DNA of 64,000 nucleotides from Anaspis maculata. Taxonomy: Eukaryota; Arthropoda; Insecta; Coleoptera; Scraptiidae. Under the pieces are notes generated by a model. It saw only the letters and a program-made list of their open reading frames with translations, was not told the DNA's origin and ran no database searches. Shown in pieces: positions 1 to 11,194 of this stretch; the stretch's first letter is position 1, and each line of letters begins with the position of its first letter. Both the position numbers and the translations under genes were made by a program. The stretch spans positions 19,422,635 through 19,486,634 of the forward strand of contig OX421967.1 in the NCBI GenBank assembly GCA_949128115.1. Direction: 5' to 3'.

Positions 1-133
1 TGAAAAATCAAGTAATTGAAATAAAATAGAATCGCGTTGAGATCGGGGTTCGGACCCTGCCGTAGAGTCGTAATTGTTGATCGGATTGATGGACACCCCC
101 CCCCCCTCCTTGAAACTAATAATTTTGTTTTAG

Positions 134-256
134 CGCCACGACAGTTCCGGATATTTCCATATAGAGTTTGTTACGGGAATGAAGACGTTCTTATTCGAAA
201 CTGATGAATTCAATCCGGTACCCAACGACGCCATCGTTCAGATAGGGACTTTGTAA
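134..256 (+). CDS. candidate last coding exon of an unrecognised gene
   Basis: A 40-codon open frame begins directly after a good splice acceptor (T-rich tract ending TTTTGTTTTAG at 133) and runs to TAA at 254-256. It reads RHDSSGYFHIEFVTGM and ends NDAIVQIGTL, with a balanced residue composition unlike the low-complexity frames nearby. The rest of the gene would lie upstream of the window. I do not recognise the protein family. No AATAAA follows closely, which weakens the case. It could be chance, but acceptor and frame agree exactly. Confidence 0.4.
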   Translation, partial: RHDSSGYFHIEFVTGMKTFLFETDEFNPVPNDAIVQIGTL

Positions 257-1349
257 AAATGAACTGTTATTAGGGCTCGATCAGGAATAGGGTAGACGGC
301 GATTACTTCGTGTTAGGGCAAAGATTATTTCAACGCCTCTTCGCATCGGCTTTTCGGCGAACGCCCGGTATAGTCTATTCCCTGCGTTTTGTTTTCCTGG
401 CTGCGGCCTTCTCTCACAAATTGCTAAACAACAACGAACTAGCGCGTATACGGGGCGTGCTCAAAACGTTCTCCACATTAAATTAGTACCTTGATTTGAG
501 TAATTTGTTTCGCGTACACCATCGGTTCGAAAGTTTTTGGAAGGGCGAAATTTGGTTCAACATTTCCGGTTATAGGCACTTTCGATCACGAGAATCTTTC
601 TGAGCATTGGGGGCAATTCACGGCGAAAACAGGTTTAAAGCCCCCACAAAGGCCAGCCATATCCAATCCCTTCCAAACGGGCAAAAGAGAACCATAGCCC
701 AAAAAGAGCGTTAGCCTTTGAAAAGAGGCTCCACAAAAAGGGGGCCACCGCACACACCGGCCCACAAATCTTAGATTGCATTCGTGGTCGAAGTCACTCT
801 TCTCTTTGCAGTGTCTAGAAGCCGGGCCTAACCCTAACATAACCTTTAACACTAACATAAATGTTGGATCTGATTTAACCACAAATGGAACTTTGAACCG
901 CGAAAGCCAGTCAGAATTAAATGTCGGTCAAGGTGTAGAGTCAGGTGTTCGTCGGAGGGTTGGGGTGTTGGGACGTCTGAAATAATTAGGAGAAAGTTAT
1001 CTCTTCGGGAATAGGTTAGATCTTTTAGATATTTCAGCCTGCGATGTGAAGGTAGGACTAGGTATAGGAGCGAGCCATTATTTAAACATTTTGAATTGTA
1101 CATAGAAGTCAATAGATCGATGTTACGTTAAAATTTTATATTGTGTCTTATTGCGTTCAAACTTGTAGTCAGACCTGTCTCAACAATCTCGAGAACTCTA
1201 TAATCGAACAACAAGAAGAGAGGCACAACGGGATGTCGTCCTGATACTAGATGATCATCGGCCAAGCGGTTCCAAAAGCGGGAAAAGTGATTTAATTCAA
1301 ATAAGTTGAATTAAATGCCAGTATATTTCCATTATCAACCCTTACATTA
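257..1349. other. no gene recognised
   Basis: About 1.1 kb with no supported coding exon. Short open frames on both strands have no recognisable domain. The part next to 1350 is probably 3'-flanking sequence of the phosphoglycerate mutase exon on the minus strand. Confidence 0.5.
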
Positions 1350-1355
1350 TTTATT
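1350..1355 (-). terminator. AATAAA poly(A) signal after the PGAM exon
   Basis: The reverse complement of 1350-1355 is AATAAA, about 40 bp beyond the stop codon of the phosphoglycerate mutase exon, in an A/T-rich stretch. Its position fits normal 3' end formation. Confidence 0.5.
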
Positions 1356-1392
1356 ATTTATATTTTTTTCAAAGAAAAGTTGAGTCAACAAC

Positions 1393-1632
1393 TCATTTGG
1401 TTTTTCCTTGGTTGGCCACCGCTTCCATGGCTTTTTTGACCGTCTTTTCGTCGCCCAAGAATTCCAGACTCTTCAGAGGCTTCATGTTTTGATCGAGCGT
1501 ATAGACAAAGGGAATGCCGGTCGGCAGATTCAAAGTCATTATGGCATCGTTGGAAATTTGATCGAGATGTTTGACGATGCCGCGCAAACTGTTGCCGTGA
1601 GCCGCGATTAGAATTTTCTTGTTGGCTTTAAT
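1393..1632 (-). CDS. PGAM: phosphoglycerate mutase, last exon (C-terminal 79 residues)
   Basis: The minus strand encodes the C-terminal third of cofactor-dependent (2,3-bisphosphoglycerate) phosphoglycerate mutase, the cytosolic glycolytic enzyme converting 3- to 2-phosphoglycerate. Recognisable blocks are [16 protein letters not shown] with the second catalytic histidine, [27 protein letters not shown] and the C-terminal NQGKTK, collinear with animal PGAM1/2 (about 250 residues in full). The exon starts after CAG at 1633-1635 in frame (IKANKK, matching the usual 'PQIK' region), so I treat 1632 as the first base. The coding sequence is intact and a poly(A) signal follows. The remaining exons, which should lie at higher coordinates on this strand, were not found. 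A repeat insertion begins 47 bp upstream of the acceptor. The piece may be the end of a live gene or a stranded exon. Confidence 0.85.
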   Translation of the reverse strand: MKANKKILIAAHGNSLRGIVKHLDQISNDAIMTLNLPTGIPFVYTLDQNMKPLKSLEFLGDEKTVKKAMEAVANQGKTK

Positions 1633-1679
1633 CTGTTGCCTACCCATTCAGGGATCAAGACGATAGCTGGGGTCGTTTC

Positions 1680-2309
1680 ACTATATTCAAAATTGAGGTT
1701 GGCAAGTCTGACGGGCATCGGTGTATATTATCTACTGTCAGTGTCAATTGTCTAGTTTCACATTCGTCATTGCGCTGTTGCAATGCATTATGGAACACTT
1801 GAAAACCATAGTGAAAACTAGTAATAACTAAAATTATCAATAATTATGGCTATATGGTAGGCAGATTAAAATGTACGACACTCATCAGTTAAAACTGAAA
1901 ATTAACCTCAAAAATGGCTTCCCATAACTTTGGCCAACGCCAACGGCCAACGCCAACTGCCTGCTGCCGTTTTCCCGGAGCTGCGTTACAATTGCAGGTT
2001 CGAAGTTACAATTGTAGGTTCAAAGTTACAATTGTAAGTTCGAAGTTACAATTGTAATTTCGAAGTTACAATTGTAGGTTCGAAGTTACAATGTAAGTTC
2101 GAAGTTACAATGTAGGTTCAAACTTACAATGTAAGTTCGAAGTTACAATTGTAAGTTCGAAGTTACAATGTAAGTTCGAAGTTACAATTGTAAGTTCGAA
2201 GTTACAATTGTAAGTTCGAAGTTACAATTGTTTAGGTTGAAATTGCAATGATCAAGCTCAATTTGCTTTAACTTTGTTAAATTATTGTTGGCCCTTCTAC
2301 GCCTTCGTA
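1680..2309. repeat. repeat family A, copy 1, with internal minisatellite
   Basis: This segment is nearly identical to 26913-27547 in the same orientation, from ACTATATTCAAAATTGAGG to CTTCTACGCCTTCGTA. About 310 bp of unique sequence is followed by a 20-bp minisatellite (about 1990-2240, unit GTTACAATTGTAAGTTCGAA with 19-bp variants) and a shared tail of about 70 bp. Different flanks at both ends show it is a dispersed element. An internal minisatellite between unique ends is known from non-autonomous Helitron/Helentron-type elements, but I cannot see diagnostic ends. It lies in the presumed last intron of PGAM. Confidence 0.85.
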
Positions 2310-2514
2310 ATCTACAGTTCAATGCTTGTTAATATAAAACAAACCGCATCTCCATTTCTTGAGCCATTCCTGAAAAATCCACTGATTTATAAAAAAAATG
2401 TCAATTTTTATGCAACTGACCCGAGAACTGACCACTAATATCAGGATTTTTTAGGCTCAAGATTTGAAGATGCGGTTTGTTTCATCATAACAAGCCAAGC
2501 ATTGAATTGTAAAT
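2309..2514. mobile_element. small foldback element (MITE-like), about 205 bp
   Basis: The left end (AGTTCAATGCTTGTTA..AACAAACCGCAT) is the inverse of the right end (ATGCGGTTTGTTTCAT..AAGCATTGAATTGT). The arms are about 60 bp around a short centre. The end sequence resembles that of the foldback at 29459-30804, so the two may be one family. No coding potential. Confidence 0.7.
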
Positions 2515-3215
2515 TGACCTTGCGACTTTCATCACTATAACACTTTTGGTTATAGAGCTGGAATTTTTACACAATTGAACACCTCATCAAAATCCAGGTG
2601 GCCGCCAAATCGGTATGCTGCCAGTTTGAAAATGGCAGCAAAGTATTTCGGCAACTTCATACATATGCATGAGAATAATGAAAAAATATTTGCCAGATAT
2701 GCCTCTCAAGGGGAAAGCACACAGCACTTGAGGCGATAGGGATCTTAAAAATCACTGATTTTCTAGTTTTGTTTTCACTTTTTGGAAAAACTATTTGGCA
2801 CACATACAAATTTCGGACAATAGCAAAATGGAGAACATCAATCCATACCTGATCAAAAGAAAAAACATTAAAATCGGTTAGAGTCGAGCAAAAATAGGCG
2901 CAGTGCCGTCTTTTGAACAAATGGGGCCCCGGGCACAAAGCAATGAGGGGCCTCTTATAAAGGTATGCAAAGAAAAACGCGGGCGATGTGAGCAGCACTG
3001 TAGGCTGACTAAAACCCCCCGCGAAAAGGGGCGTAGAAACTCAGTGGGTTAGCCAGAATTTGAGGGAGGAGAAGACAAAGGTAACGACGAGGGCGCAAGT
3101 TCGGAAGTGGTAGCGCCGCGGACAAAATTTTGTTGGCATAATAATAATAATGCTGATAATAGTCAGCATATTTCAGTCGGTTTGCGACTTCACTTTTTGA
3201 CATTTATAGCACAAA
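2515..3215. other. no gene recognised
   Basis: A/T-rich sequence without a supported exon. A G/C-rich patch around 2920-2960 resembles one at 6290-6330, suggesting an old shared repeat. Nothing else stands out. Confidence 0.4.
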
Positions 3216-3603
3216 TACAGCGTGTTCGACAATGATTGTCCTTGCCGCCTTTTAAAAATAGCGGTTGCAACTGGCCTGTGCCACTTTAGTAAAATTATTT
3301 TGAGATCCGTAGTAACAAAATTGATAGACGTCACGTCAAACTGACTCATATAAAATTTAAGGTTAACAGTGACGGCATTGACGGCTGGTCCATTCCCGTT
3401 CCGTCAGGCAGGTTGCTTGTTCACTATTTACCAGCAGTCACAGCCGTCACTGTTAACCCCAAATTTTGTATCAATCAGTTTGACGTGACGCCTATCAATT
3501 TCGTTGCTACGGATCTCAAAATAACTTAATTGAAGCGGCACAGGCCAGTTGCAACTGCTATTTTCAAAAGGCGGCAAGGACAATCATTGTTGAACTCGCT
3601 GTA
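3216..3603. mobile_element. foldback element, 388 bp, about 190-bp arms
   Basis: TACAGCGTGTTCGACAATG at the left matches the inverse of the right end (CATTGTTGAACTCGCTGTA). The arms continue inward with few mismatches through ACGTCACGTCAAACTGA to ACAGTGACGG, meeting near 3410. It is a nearly perfect hairpin with no coding capacity. Confidence 0.85.
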
Positions 3604-3629
3604 CTTATTGAACAAATTTTTTTTCACAA

Positions 3630-6084
3630 AAAGGACCCCGCACGTTTTATATGAAAAAGTAGTTTCGGTGAATTTGGCTAAATTTTTTATATGTTGTAGA
3701 TCTTGATTCAAGAAATATATTCCTGAAAAATTGGAACCCTCCTATGAACAGTTTTTCCCCTACACCCTTAATAAGGCCAAAATTAGGAATAGTCTCAAAT
3801 TTTTTGAAATTCACGAAACTGGTCCAAATTAAACTCGTGATCATGGGAAAAATAATTAAAAAAATCCAAGTTGTGAATTGGGGTAGTTATCAAGGGGGTT
3901 GGGGGTCAAAATTGAGAAAATAAATTAAAATTCCGAATTTTTTTATTCTTATAAAATCTGAACAGAATAATAATGGAGAAATAATTTTGGAAAACCTAAA
4001 TCCATTAATTGGGTGTTATTCTAAAGAGGGCTGGGGGTCAAAATCAAGGGAACGAAGTAACATTTCGAAACTTGCGATTCCCATTATTGAGAAAATAATT
4101 CAAAAAAATCTAAACCAATGAGTTCTTCTGGTGTCATTGAGGAAGTAGAGGGTCGAAATCAGGACAACAATGAAATTATGGTCCTTACAGTTCATCTAAA
4201 AATTGATCTGGGTGAATGACAAAATGATAATAAAACCAATCTGCATAAGGATTGAGTTCTTCATTTCTCGACCATCCCTTTCCCCACCTACCATAATATC
4301 TGCCTACAACCATGTCCTAGTCCAAATAAGAATTTGTCTCAAGCATTTTAAAATTCATGAAACTGGCTCACATTAAGTTGAAGAATAAAAAATATAAGTT
4401 GTGAATTGGAGTAATTATCGAGGGGACGGAGGTCGAAATCGAGTAAAGGAATTGGCATTCAAGGAATAGGGTAATGGAGAAATAATTTAAAAAAATCTGA
4501 ATCAATAAATTGAGATGGTTACCTACTGAGGGGACAGTGGTCAAAATCTAGAAAAAGGAAGAAATTCCGAAACTTTAAATTCATAATGTAGGGGTAGGGT
4601 CCTTCAGTGAGAGTGATAGAACTTCAAATTGGAATTAAACAAATTAACAAAGAACAGTTTTTGACATTATGTGTGGAAAATAACCTCTAGTAAATGGCCT
4701 CCTCGACTTTGTCTAACGGCGGGCAGACGGGAAGTCCAATTTGTAATGACTTTCTGGCAGATATCGGGCTCTATTTCAGTAATAACACGCACAATATTGT
4801 CCCTCAGGGCTTCATGGTTCTAGGCTTGTTCTTGTATACCAGGGACTTCACATAACCCCACAGAAAAAAGTCCAGGGACGTAATATCGCAAGATCTCGCT
4901 GGCCAATTGAAATCGCCATTCCGCGAAATTGTTCTTCCTTGGAAGTTTCCGGCCAACAAGTCTCAAGGTTTCTCCTGCTGTGTGGCACGTAGCCCCGTCT
5001 TGTTGAAAGAAGATGATTTTGTGAGATATACTGAGTATTTATGTCAAAAAATAACAGTAAAATCTTATCAAAGTTCTATCACTCTTATTGAAAGACCCCT
5101 TAGAACTAAAAATTCAGATTTGAAAAATTGAGCCTTACTTCCAATATCGATCTATTTTTGGAATTTCATTGAATCAACCAATGACCAAAAGCAGGATTTA
5201 TGTTTATTTAAAAAAGATAGTCCAGTCAATTTCTTTTGACACAAGCTATATGATGGACAGCACACAGAACCGTGGAGAGCTTCCCGAGAACTGTAATTAA
5301 TAATGCTGTTGCAAGTAGTCTCGATTCCACCCCCCTCCTCCCGGCCCTCATTGTGGTTGTGGGTAGGTATCATAATGGTTGTACCCAGAGCTTGGTACCC
5401 AGGTACCTGGATAAGGGGTGAGGATGATCGCGAAACGATGAACTCAGTCCTTATTCACATTGGTTGTATTATCATTTTGTCATTCGCCCAGATCTTCCTT
5501 AGATAAACTGGAAGTTCCAGAACTCCACTGTTTTCTAAAGTTCGACCCTCTACCCCCTTAATAACACCCGAATTCATTGGTTTAGATTTTTTTGAGCAAT
5601 TTCCTCATTGCTCGTAAAATCATATATTATGGGAACCGCAAATTCCAGAATTTCACTGCGTTTTCTTGATTTCGACCCCCAGCCCCCTTTAGAATAGCCC
5701 CCAATTGATTGATTTAGATTTTCCAAAATTAGTTGTCGATTATTATTCTGTTCAGATTTTATAAGAATAAAAAAAATCGGAATTTCAATTTATTTTCTCA
5801 ATTTCGATCCCCAACCCCTTTGATAACTACCCCAATTCACAACTTGGATTTTTTTAATTATTTTTCCCATGATCACGAGTTTGATTTGAACCAGTTTCAT
5901 AAATTTCAAAAAATTTGAGACTATTCCTAATTTTGGCCTTATTAGGGGTGTAGGGGAAAAACTGTTTATAGGAGGGGTCAAATTTTTCAGGAATATATTT
6001 CTTGAATCAAGATCTACAACATATAAAAAATTTAGCCAAATTCACCGAAACCACTTTTTCATAGAAAACGTGCGGGGTCCTTTG
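3630..6084. mobile_element. 2.45-kb foldback element with decayed transposase in its centre
   Basis: The left arm (3630 to about 4165) is the inverse of the right arm (about 5515 to 6084). The ends read AAGGACCCCGCACG and CGTGCGGGGTCCTT, and long shared blocks lie around 3765-3900 and 5800-5960. The arms are diverged by scattered substitutions and small indels, so the element is old. The 1.35-kb centre contains the C-terminal part of a DDE transposase, making this a plausible formerly autonomous element. Confidence 0.8.
4667..5020 (-). pseudogene. Tc1/mariner-like (DDE_3) transposase, C-terminal remnant
   Basis: Read on the minus strand in shifting frames, the segment gives IFFQQDGATCHT (second catalytic Asp region), then SLDFFLWGYVKSLVYKNKPR (third catalytic acid region), then ALRDNIVRVITEIEPD, and finally GGHLLEVIFHT followed by TAA at 4667-4669. 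The order, the roughly 40-codon spacing between the two acidic motifs and the ending are those of the IS630-Tc1-mariner superfamily. At least two frameshifts and a stop after KNKP inactivate it, and the N-terminal DNA-binding part is not visible. It lies in the centre of the foldback 3630-6084. Confidence 0.8.
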
Positions 6085-6596
6085 GCGCTTATTGAAAATT
6101 TTTGACAGAAAACCGATCTTTTCTGGATTACTTTAGTGAGATGGAGCGCCGTGGGCGCTTGGAAGGTGAAGGAGAGCGCACAATCAGCTCAAAAACGGAC
6201 AAACAAATAAACGTCGTGAACGGGTTATGTGAACAATATTTTTTGCGAAAATAATCTCTAGTTTTAAAAATTTGAGGGGGCTTCGGGGCCCCCAAAAAAG
6301 CCGGGGCCCTGGGCATGGGCCCTTCGGGCCCTTGCCTAAAGACTGCACTGAATAGGCGTAAGATGAGTGTGAATCCATGTCACCAAAATGAAATGGTCGC
6401 CATTTTGGAACGACGCCATTTTGGAATTGATACCAGAGCATTTTGGTGTCTTCAGAGGCCAGTATACCTACTCCCTGAAAAAACACACGGCACTTTCCTT
6501 CTTAATTTTACCATTGTTCGTGGATATCGCGATATCCCTGGATATGATAAAACAGATAGTGTAAAACTAAAATTAATTTGTAATGAAACAAACCAC
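6085..6596. other. no gene recognised
   Basis: Unremarkable sequence with a G/C-rich patch at 6290-6335 (GGGGCCC-type words). At its right edge, 6597-6612, the words CACTGGCGTGCAAAAT match the inverse of the outer end of the palindrome at 17756, so a terminus of that transposon type lies here. Confidence 0.4.
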
Positions 6597-6605
6597 ACTG
6601 GCGTG

Positions 6606-6898
6606 CAAAATAATAGTGCGGGCGCTAAGAGCCAAAATCGGGATGAACCTTGCAAATGGTGATGAAAGCATGAAATTCGGTACACATACTCAGAGTGAGC
6701 ACCTCTTTCACCGGAAGGGGGCTCGGGGGGCTCCTGAAAGTTCGAAGTGCTAGAACTTCCACCAAACCGCTTATCAGTTCGTTTTAATGACTAAAAAAGA
6801 AACTTATGAATATATTGTGAACATTGACGGCGTTTGTCGCCTTGTCCCGGGAATTTTCCATCATGAAAAAAAATAAGTTCTTCGGCAGATCACAAAAA
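6606..6898 (+). repeat. repeat family B, copy 1 (SINE-like, about 290 bp)
   Basis: GTGCGGGCGCTAAGAGCC through GGAATTTTCCATCATG is shared, same orientation, with 11703-12015 and 33409-33664. This copy lacks the short insertion after CACCTCTTTC that the others carry. A diverged fourth copy (61978-62170) follows a tRNA-like head, suggesting a SINE origin. Confidence 0.8.
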
Positions 6899-6904
6899 TA
6901 TATA

Positions 6905-8774
6905 CAGGGTGTTGCATGAGGAAACCGACATAGCTTAAGGGTAGGTCCAGTTTTTCTAGAGGAACTAGGATCTCGCTTTGAAATTTTTCTATCCCTTTTC
7001 GTTTTGATGTTACAGGGTGAATCATGTATTTTGTCGAAGTTTTTGATGAGCTATATCTTCCGAATGGCTTATTGGATTGGACTGAAATTCGATAGGTATG
7101 ATCTCCTAATGATGGCTAATACATTGCACCATAAAGTTGTTCAGAAGTTTCAGGGCCGGACTGACTTTTTTATTTTCAAAGTTTTTGTTAGAAAAGTCAT
7201 ATCTTTCAATGGTTTTTTGAAAAACCAGTATCAGATTCAGAAACACCAGAAAAAATGCTACAAGTAACATCCTTCAATTTCTTCGGCACACCCAAAGTCT
7301 TCCCAGAAAAAAATATCTTTTGAGTTTTGGGTCGGCTGCGATCTAGTGAAAATCAGTCAAGCACGCTTTCTTTCACGGATCTTTGAGATGTGCATCCTCT
7401 AATTTAATGCTGTCACGGTTTTTTCTACTTTTCCACATTAGTATCACTTGGTACGGCAAAAAAGACAAAAGTCCAGGACCGGAATCAAGTCTAGTAAACA
7501 TTATTTCTAAAAATCCAATTTTTCAGTATTTAGTTGGAAAATTACAGCACAATGTTATGGTGAAGTGGCTGAAAAATGCGCTTTTGTCTGCATTTGGAAC
7601 TTTAAGTCACTTTAGAAACCAGCTAAACAAATTTCTCATTTGTTGATTTCAAGAATACAAAAAATTATTTCCGAAACTTTTCGCGAACAAAATAAAAAGA
7701 AGCAAGAATGATAATTATTTAGAAACGCAATTTCAATGTGTAGAAAACGAACAATATCAATGTTTGTATGTTATGTTCATGTTAATGTTCATCAAATTTC
7801 GGAATAAATTACTTTCTTGTCTGCATTTGGAACTTTAGGTCACTTTAGAAACCAGCTAAACAAATTTCTCCTTTTGTTGATTTCAAGAATACAAAAAATT
7901 ATTTCCGAAATTTGATAAACATTTACATAAACATAACATACAAACATTGATATTGTTCGTTTTCTACACAATCAAATTACGTTTCTGAATAATCATCATT
8001 CTTGCTTATTTTTATTTTGTTCGTGAAAAGTTTCGGAAATAATTATTTGTATTCTTGAAATCAACAAAAGGAGAAATTTGTTTAGCTGGTCTCTAGAGTG
8101 ACCTAAAGTTGTCTATTTAGGTTCTTTGTGCTGTAAATTTCCAACTGAATACTGAAAAATCGGATCTTTAGAAATAATGTTCACTAGACTTGATTCCGGT
8201 CCTGGACTTTTGTCTTTTTTGCCGTACCAAGTGGTACTAATGTGGAAAAGTGAAAAAAACCGTGACAGCATTAAATTAGAGGATGAACATCTCAAAGATT
8301 CGTGAAAGAATGAGTGCTTGACTGATTTTCACTAGATCGCAACCGATCCAAATCTCAAAAGATATTTTTTCCTGGGAAGACTTTGGGTGTGCCGAAGAAA
8401 TTGAAGGATGTTCCTTGTAGCATTTTTCCTGTAGTTTCTGAATCTGATACTGGTTTTGCAAAAAAACATTAAAAAATATGAGTTTTTTAACAAAAACTTT
8501 GAAAATAAAAAAAAATCAGTCCGGCCCTGAACTTCTGAACAACTTTATTGTGCAATGTATTAGCTATCATTAGGAGATTATACCTATCAAATTTTAGTCC
8601 AATCCAATTAGCCATTCGGAAGATATAGCTCATCAAAAACTTCGACAAAATACATGATTCACCCTGTAACATCAGAACGAAAAGCGATAGAAAAATTTCA
8701 AAGCGAGATCCTAGTTTTCCTAGAAAAACTGGACCTACCCTTAAGCTATGTCGGTTTCCTCATGCAACACCCTG
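6905..8774. mobile_element. 1.87-kb CAGGGTG foldback element, flanked by TA
   Basis: The left end CAGGGTGTTGCATGAGGAAA is matched by the inverse at the right (TTTCCTCATGCAACACCCTG), both flanked by TA. The arms run inward about 740 bp (to about 7640, and from about 8100) with few differences. The central 460 bp contain the inward parts of a second inverted repeat, with words such as CCAGCTAAACAAATTTCTC present three times. Open frames in the arms are mirror images of each other and show no known domain. Confidence 0.88.
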
Positions 8775-9504
8775 TATATAAATGTTTTATTCAAAAGTAT
8801 GTAAAATTGACACAAATACAATGTACATGAATGTAAAAGACTCAAGTATAGGTTGAACAAATCAGCTTAAATAAAAAATCTCTTCAAGAGAGGCCGAATT
8901 TGGGAGAGCTCCCAGAATGCTGGCGGCGTTTCCCCTTTGCACAGCAAGGCTGATTCTTTAAGTAAGAAAATACTTGAAGCGCCGATCACCTGATTCTGAA
9001 TTGAGCATTGAGCCAATAGAATTGACGAAATTCAGTGCCTCCTTGCTCCACGCTCCCATTGTCTCCACAGCGAATGCCACAAAATGATGAGTTTTTTTGA
9101 TATCTGAATTGACCATATTAATTATTCAAAGCGCAGTCGCAGATCGAGGAGAGAGACAACCACATGTGCTGAGTTGAAACTCCCATAAGAATATGCATGT
9201 TGAATGACTTTGTAAAATGATCAATTCAAGGTGCAAATTGACAATTTCAACGAATGTATAACATAACAAGTGTGTAAAAAGAAATACCTGATCTACTTTT
9301 CACCATAATGAAATGAAAAATCTTGCTGTGAAGTTGATGCGGAGCATTTTAAAATGGGGTTTTTTGAATCCAAAACAATTTCAAATTACCCGCCATATTT
9401 TATTGCACAACTTTCGCTAACGAGAATTTTGACAGCGCTTGAAAGCGAACCGAGCGTCAGCCGTCACGTAAAAGTATGGTTAAAAAGGTTAAAACGTCCC
9501 AAGA
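8775..9504. other. no gene recognised
   Basis: About 730 bp between two palindromic elements. No splice-site-bounded open frame or repeat shared elsewhere in the window is evident. Confidence 0.4.
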
Positions 9505-11194
9505 GGGCACGGGCCACGAGGGTATGCAACCCGATATCTGGAGGAACTGGTGGCGCTCTCTGCCAGCTAATAGCACAAGCTCATGCGTCAATCTACTCAA
9601 AAAGTCAAATTAGAACCGTCAACGCATCAACGTCAATCGAAAAATTCAAAACTCGTTGGAAAAGCCGGAGTATTTGTTTGTTTTCGCTGCTTTTCATCAT
9701 GCTTCCACTGCAGGTAAATGATATTGATCGTATTTTATTTATTGTGTCTTTGCTTGGTGGAAGATTTTACGAAATCTGAAATTTAGCTTTGCAGTTTGTC
9801 CAGCGTGGAGGTGGTGGTGGACGTGGTGACTTTAGAATGCAGGAACTACTACTATTGGGTCAGACCGACGATGGTACCTAAATCTCCGCTTTGCCAAGAA
9901 CCAGACGATCTAAATCACCGCATCTAGCGCTACCAGTGCCCACTGCATCAGACAGGAGTGCATATCACAAATGACAACATCCGCTTTGGCCCGATCGCTC
10001 CAGAGCCTAGCAGTCCTAGCACTCTCTTGAAGACCTTGATGGCCAGAGACCACCTGGACCTGCTGCAGCTGACCGCTGACTGCCTACTGCTTATAGTAGG
10101 ACCGATGTGGTCTATTTCCATAAATGCCAGACTGGCTCCTACCTAGAGAAGCGACATCTCCAACTTCCAGATTGGCTTTGGCCTTTCGAGAAGAGAGGAC
10201 GTTAAACGTTATGTTTATGATAATATCTTGTAGTGGAATAATAAAATATCTGTGTAAGTAAAGTAACGCGCAGGACGGATTTAAGGTGCCGTCATTATAA
10301 CAAATGTATATAGTTTCTGAATACTGATATTAGAGAAAGAATTTATTTATTAATAACGTCCTACCACCATCAACAGTGGTCTGTATAATACAAGGAATAC
10401 TTGAAAATAACAGTTTAAACAATTCAAAGGCAATAAAAGTTCCGTAAATATACATCGGTCCTACTAGGTAGTCAGCGGACAGCTGCAGCAGGTCCAGGTG
10501 GTCTCTGGCCATCAAGGTCTTCAAGAGAGTACTAGGCTCTGGAGCGATCGGGCCAAGCGGATGCTGTCAGTTGTGAACTGCACTCCTGCCTGGTGCAGTG
10601 GGCACTGGCAACGCCAGATGCGGTGATTTTGATCGTCTGGTTCTTGATGGCAAAGAGGAGATTGAGGTACCATCGTCGGTCTGACGCAATAGTAGTAGTT
10701 TGTGCATTCTAAAGTCACCACGTCCAGTCAGCATCAGTGATCCCATCCAGTCCACTACTTCATGGAGCAGTCGTGAACGATCATCGATCACGAAATTGTA
10801 CGGGTCTACGGTTCAGGCATTCAGATACTCCATTTCGAAATTCGAACGCAAAGGAATAAGAGAGCACCAAACGATTCAACTCAACGTGAGGCTGGACGAA
10901 CTGCAAATTAATGCTAAATTTCAGATTTCGGAAAAATCTTTCACCAAGCAAAGACAATAAATAAAATACGATCAATATCATTTACCTGCAGTGAGAGCAT
11001 GATGAAAAGCAGCAAAAACAAACAAATACCCCGGCTTTTCCAACGAGTTTTGAATTTTTCAATTGACGTTGATGCGTTGACGGTTCTAATTTGACTTTTT
11101 GAGTAGATTGACGCATGAGCTTGTGCTATTAGCTGGCAGAGAGCGCCACCAGTTCCTCCAGATATCGGGTTGCATACCCTCGTGGCCCGTGCCC
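9505..11194. repeat. 1.69-kb palindrome of atypical, G+C-richer sequence
   Basis: GGGCACGGGCCACGAGGG at 9505 is inverted at 11194, and the arms match inward for about 600-750 bp (to roughly 10110 and from roughly 10440). The arms hold unusual words such as TGGTGGCGCTCTCTGCCAGC, GACCGACGATGGTACCT and ATGGCCAGAGACCACCTGGA. A glycine-codon run (GGTGGAGGTGGTGGTGG) occurs at about 9803 only in the left arm. Several frames are open across parts of both arms, but I recognise no protein. It lacks CAGGGTG ends and an obvious TA duplication, so it may be a different element type or an inverted duplication of a host sequence. Confidence 0.75.

Noticed and set aside
1655..1840. 61-codon minus-strand frame shared by both family A copies (also 26870-27073)
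   Set aside because: Shared because the element is duplicated. It has no known domain and the conservation covers non-coding parts equally.
1990..2240. CRISPR-like array (20-bp repeats)
   Set aside because: Units are contiguous, without unique spacers, and the genome is eukaryotic. It is a minisatellite.
9354..9779. 141-codon frame in the left arm of the 9505-11194 palindrome
   Set aside because: The mirrored arm carries the same frame, but its beginning lies outside the palindrome and differs. No recognisable protein.
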